The notes under the pieces are model-generated. The model did no database searches and was not told where the DNA came from. It saw only the letters and a program-made list of their open reading frames with translations. Both the position numbers and the translations under genes were made by a program. A stretch of 8,904 nucleotides of DNA from Candidatus Dormiibacterota bacterium. Its GTDB lineage: Bacteria > Chloroflexota > Dormibacteria > UBA8260 > Bog-877. Positions 6,551 to 8,904 of this stretch are shown here, piece by piece. Numbering within the stretch: the first letter of the stretch is position 1; every line of letters begins with the position of its first letter. Where the stretch lies: the NCBI GenBank assembly GCA_003164475.1, contig PLTL01000387.1, positions 2,758 to 11,661 of the forward strand, given 5' to 3'.

Positions 6551-6579
6551 ATTGTATTCACCAACCCCACGCCCCGCAA
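6551..6579 (-). promoter_or_regulatory. Sigma-70-type promoter for the DUF5679 gene
   Basis: On the minus strand, TTGCGG (6574-6579) is followed after exactly 17 nt by TACAAT (6551-6556). This is the best-formed promoter in the window. It would give a leader of about 50 nt containing the GGAGG ribosome site of the 49-aa zinc-ribbon gene, and could also drive the M20 gene behind it. Confidence 0.6.
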
Positions 6580-6592
6580 CCTCAACCGCATA

Positions 6593-6628
6593 CCCAGTCC
6601 GGCTGGGAGACGGCAGCCGAGGCCGTCT
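6593..6628 (-). terminator. Two adjacent hairpins after the MBL hydrolase gene, possible terminator
   Basis: AGACGGC/GCCGTCT (6608-6614 and 6622-6628, 7-nt loop) and CCCAG/CTGGG (6593-6597 and 6603-6607, 5-nt loop) abut each other. They lie 21-56 nt after the stop of the metallo-beta-lactamase-fold gene and just before the DUF5679 promoter, where a terminator is expected. No T-run follows, so termination efficiency is uncertain. Confidence 0.45.
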
Positions 6629-6648
6629 GGGGATCGGTCGGGGCCGGT

Positions 6649-7626
6649 TCAGGAGTGGTCGGGGGTGGCTGCCCGCCGACGCTCCAACCATCCGAACAGC
6701 CCCGCGGCGTTGGAGGGAAGGCCGTTCATGGAGCCCGCAGCAGCCCCTCGGCCGGGCTCCGGCTGCTCTCCGGCTGGCAGCCGCTCGAGCAGGGCCCGCT
6801 CGATGTGATCGATGGAGGGCTGCTCTCGGTAGGCTTCCGCGGCGATCGAACTCCAGCTCCGGAGCCGATCCTCCGCCTCTCGCAGAACCGCCTGGGGCTC
6901 TCCGGCGGACCCGAAGTGGGTGAGGATCAGCTGCTCAGGGCGCAGCTCCGCGAAGCGGTGGAGCGACCCGATCGCCTGCTCCAGATCGAAATCGTCCGGC
7001 GGGGTGGCGGGCCGCAGCGCCCCCCCTCCGGGCAGCTTCACCCCCACGGCGTCACCCACCAGGAGGACACCCGCGTCCGTCTCCAGCACCGCGATGTGGT
7101 GCTTGGCGTGACCCGGGGAGTCGATCAGAAGCAGCTTCTTGCCCTGGCCCAGCTCCAACTCCTGCCGGTCCTGGGCGGGGCTCAGGCGATCGGGGTCCAC
7201 GGGGGTCATCCGACCGTAGAGGGAGTCGAGCTCGGAGCCGTAAACGCGCCCCGCCGCCTCGACCAGCCGAGTCGGGTCGGCCAGGTGCCGCAGGCCCCGC
7301 CGATGGCAGACCACCTTGGCCTTGGGGAACTGGGCGGCGATCTCCCCCACGCCGCCGGCATGGTCCAGGTGGATGTGGCTGACCACGACCCAGGCCAGGT
7401 CCTCGCGGCCCAGACCGTGCCTGCTCAGCCCCTCGATCACGGTGGGGGCATCGCGCTGGGGTCCGGTCTCCACCAGGCAGGGCTGGTCGGCCTCGATCAG
7501 GAAGACGGAGTCGACCTCCTCCCAGCCGCCCAGCAGGGTGTCGATCTGCCAGATGCCGGGTGCCAGGAGCTTGTCCGTGCGGCCACCTCCGCGCGGTCGG
7601 GTGGTGCTCTCCGAGTCCTCCACCAC
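6649..7626 (-). CDS. Metallo-beta-lactamase-fold hydrolase
   Basis: This is a 325-residue soluble enzyme of the MBL superfamily, glyoxalase-II-like group. The two-metal site is complete: HIHLDH (H84, H86, D88, H89), H173 in SPGHAKHH, D192 in GDAVG and H237 in LTHFG. After the core (about 22-245) comes a helical C-terminal extension (about 245-318) ending NAAGLFGWLERRR, a tail often seen in MBL hydrolases of about 310-330 residues. The substrate cannot be deduced; thioester, lactone or phosphodiester hydrolysis are all possible in the fold. The GTG at 7626 is the longest start and has no good ribosome site; a second GTG follows at once, and the family-like part starts near residue 20 (KLLAPGIWQID), so the start may be slightly later. 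It is divergent from the ABC permease and lies upstream of DUF5679 with a likely terminator between. Confidence 0.92.
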   Translation of the reverse strand: MVEDSESTTRPRGGGRTDKLLAPGIWQIDTLLGGWEEVDSVFLIEADQPCLVETGPQRDAPTVIEGLSRHGLGREDLAWVVVSHIHLDHAGGVGEIAAQFPKAKVVCHRRGLRHLADPTRLVEAAGRVYGSELDSLYGRMTPVDPDRLSPAQDRQELELGQGKKLLLIDSPGHAKHHIAVLETDAGVLLVGDAVGVKLPGGGALRPATPPDDFDLEQAIGSLHRFAELRPEQLILTHFGSAGEPQAVLREAEDRLRSWSSIAAEAYREQPSIDHIERALLERLPAGEQPEPGRGAAAGSMNGLPSNAAGLFGWLERRRAATPDHS

Positions 7627-7637
7627 CCAACCGTAAA

Positions 7638-7660
7638 GCAGCGGCCGTCCCGCCCGCTGC
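7638..7660. other. 7-bp perfect inverted repeat in the MBL gene leader
   Basis: GCAGCGG (7638-7644) and CCGCTGC (7654-7660) pair around a 9-nt loop. The hairpin ends 12 bp before the MBL start codon, so in the transcript it would fold right in front of the ribosome site. It may be a leader structure or an operator, or chance in GC-rich DNA. Confidence 0.35.
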
Positions 7661-7679
7661 GGCCGAGGGGCCCAGCCAA

Positions 7680-7708
7680 TTCACAGCTCGCGCCGAGGCC
7701 GTTCACAG
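7680..7708. repeat. TTCACAG direct repeat in the MBL/ABC divergent region
   Basis: TTCACAG occurs at 7680-7686 and 7702-7708, 22 bp apart, about two helical turns, both followed by a pyrimidine and T. Same-face spacing in the middle of a 143-bp divergent region is what an operator for a regulator of both genes might look like. Both copies have the same orientation, so they are not a CRP-type palindrome. Confidence 0.3.
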
Positions 7709-7769
7709 TTGGGCACTCTTTACTTGGGCTCATGGGGTCGACCGCCCGCGTCGCGCTTGATGGGCACCG

Positions 7770-8904
7770 GTGTACTTTCGATACCTAGGGCGTGAGCTCC
7801 GCCGCCGGGTGAGGTCGGCGAGCGTCGTCGCCATCGGGCTGGCTCTGGGAGTGGGCCTGGTGATCACGGTCACCGCGGCCGCCTCGGGGGTGAAGACCGC
7901 CCAGGGCCAGGTGCTCCACTCCCTCTACGGGGTGGGCACCGACATCACCGTCACCAAGGCGGCCACCCCGGGCGGCGGTGGCCCATTTCGCTTCGGCGCG
8001 GCCCCCCCGACCGGGAGCGAGGCGGGCCAGGCCTTCAGCCGCGATCGCCTGACCTCGACCGGTGGGCTGACCACCATCCCCGGCACCGACGTCACCGCGA
8101 TCTCGAACTTGAGGGACGTGGCCGGCGCCACCGGGGCCCTCACCTTGAACTCCATCCACGTCACCGGGACCTTCTCTGGCGGGTTCGGAGCCAGTTCCAG
8201 CGGCAGCTCGTCGACTCCCTTCAGCATCTCCACCTTCACCGTGGACGGCGTCAACGCCGATGACCCCGGACTGGGGCCGCTCAGTGCCTCCAACATCACC
8301 TCGGGAACCTCGCTGGTCCGGGAGTGGTTCGAGAGGGTGGCGAAGGGAAGCTCCTCGACGGACTCGCCCCTCGCCCTGGTCAGCAGCAGCTACGCCAAGC
8401 AGGACTCCCTCAAGGCCGGCTCGACGGTAACCATCGCCGGGTCGACGGTCAAGGTCCTGGGGGTCATCTCGCTCACCCAGGGCGCCGCCGCCGCCGACAT
8501 CTACGTGCCCCTGAGCGAGGCCCAGAAGCTGACCGGTTACACCGCCAAGGTCAACACGATCTATGTGACGGCCGACAGCTCCTCGGACATCTCCAAGGTC
8601 CAGACCGAGATCCAGCACCTGATGCCCAAGGCCACCATCACCACCGCTCAGGACCTGGCCAACCAGGTTTCCGGGTCCCTGAGCACAGCCGCCACCCTGG
8701 CCAACTCCCTGGGGCTCTGGCTGGCGGTGGCGGTCCTGCTCGCCGCCTTCGTCCTGGCGGCTCTCCTCACCACCGCGGCGGTCAACCGGCGGGTGCGGGA
8801 GTTCGGGACGCTCAAGGCGATGGGCTGGCATAGCCGCCGGATCGTGGGCCAGGTGCTGGGGGAGTCGGTGGTCCAGGGCTTGGTCGGGGGCGCCCTCGGG
8901 GTCG
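7770..8904 (+). CDS. MacB/FtsX-type ABC transporter permease (3' truncated by window edge)
   Basis: This is the membrane subunit of an ABC system of the MacB/LolE/FtsX type, which couples cytosolic ATP hydrolysis to work in the extracytoplasmic space. 378 codons are visible with no stop. It begins VYFRYLGRELRRRVRSAS (GTG start), an Arg-rich cytoplasmic tail typical of actinobacterial members, then TM1 (about 17-38). An extracytoplasmic MacB_PCD domain follows (about 40-305), containing Gly/Ser-rich stretches such as FSGGFGASSSGSSSTPFS. TM2 (about 312-338) leads to the cytoplasmic coupling motif EFGTLKAMGW (344-353), and the start of another membrane segment lies at the edge. Family length is about 380-450, so little is missing. 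The start is the first in frame after a stop at 7758. No strong ribosome site is seen; GTG 7809 is a less likely alternative because it would drop the conserved tail. The ATPase gene is expected downstream. Confidence 0.9.
   Translation, partial: MYFRYLGRELRRRVRSASVVAIGLALGVGLVITVTAAASGVKTAQGQVLHSLYGVGTDITVTKAATPGGGGPFRFGAAPPTGSEAGQAFSRDRLTSTGGLTTIPGTDVTAISNLRDVAGATGALTLNSIHVTGTFSGGFGASSSGSSSTPFSISTFTVDGVNADDPGLGPLSASNITSGTSLVREWFERVAKGSSSTDSPLALVSSSYAKQDSLKAGSTVTIAGSTVKVLGVISLTQGAAAADIYVPLSEAQKLTGYTAKVNTIYVTADSSSDISKVQTEIQHLMPKATITTAQDLANQVSGSLSTAATLANSLGLWLAVAVLLAAFVLAALLTTAAVNRRVREFGTLKAMGWHSRRIVGQVLGESVVQGLVGGALGV

Noticed and set aside
7680..7708. CRP/FNR-type binding site from the TCACA sequences
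   Set aside because: Such sites are palindromic (TGTGA-N6-TCACA); here both copies point the same way.
6655..7788. 377-codon plus-strand open frame opposite the MBL hydrolase
   Set aside because: Antisense to a full metallo-beta-lactamase-fold gene with every metal ligand; no recognisable motif of its own.
7785..8831. 348-codon minus-strand open frame opposite the ABC permease
   Set aside because: The plus strand encodes a MacB/FtsX permease with transmembrane segments and the EFGTLKAMGW motif; the minus frame is low-complexity Gly, Arg, Asp and His.
1..8904. CRISPR array, toxin-antitoxin pair, phage defence genes, insertion sequence, tRNA or rRNA
   Set aside because: I looked for repeat-spacer periodicity, terminal inverted repeats, transposase motifs and conserved RNA sequence on both strands and saw none; all stretches without a gene are under about 210 bp.

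Overview
The window is a GC-rich bacterial chromosomal segment with tightly packed housekeeping genes. I see no mobile element, CRISPR array, rRNA or tRNA. GTG starts are frequent, several leaders look leaderless (a -10-like hexamer 7 nt before the start codon), intergenic gaps are short and long open frames lie antisense to real genes. Together with the gene types (split RCK/TrkA pair, M18 aminopeptidase, DUF5679 zinc ribbon, MacB-like permease starting with an Arg-rich cytoplasmic tail), this suggests an actinobacterium or a related terrestrial high-GC lineage such as Dormibacterota or Chloroflexota. That placement is inference only.

Layout, left to right. Plus strand: the 3' part of gyrA (1-972, the complete six-blade DNA-wrapping domain), a DedA-family membrane protein (1013-1630) and an M18 aminopeptidase (about 1697-3037). 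Ten bases after the aminopeptidase stop, a minus-strand universal stress protein (3048-3569) ends convergently, and a 9-bp perfect hairpin sits at that junction. A 203-bp divergent region with a good -10 box separates this gene from two overlapping plus-strand genes for TrkA/RCK NAD-binding subunits (3773-4234 and 4224-4910). The second of these overlaps by 20 bp, tail to tail, a minus-strand M20 dipeptidase-like hydrolase (4891-6294). Upstream of the dipeptidase on the same strand are a 49-aa DUF5679 zinc-ribbon protein (6344-6493), with its own recognisable promoter, and a metallo-beta-lactamase-fold hydrolase (6649-7626). A 143-bp divergent region then leads to a MacB/FtsX-type ABC permease (7770 onward) that runs off the right edge.

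How the genes may work together. The stress protein and the two RCK proteins are divergently transcribed from a shared region and plausibly belong to one potassium or osmotic control module, although no transporter or channel is in the window. The two peptidases are metalloenzymes of amino-acid and peptide turnover but are not in one operon. Most of the window is ordinary. The observations most worth a second look are the short RCK_N-only TrkA paired with a full-length one, the stress protein that lacks its ATP-binding residues, the repeated ACAATG-N6-ATGGC start architecture, and the overlapping convergent gene ends. I did not find convincing evidence of an undescribed system.
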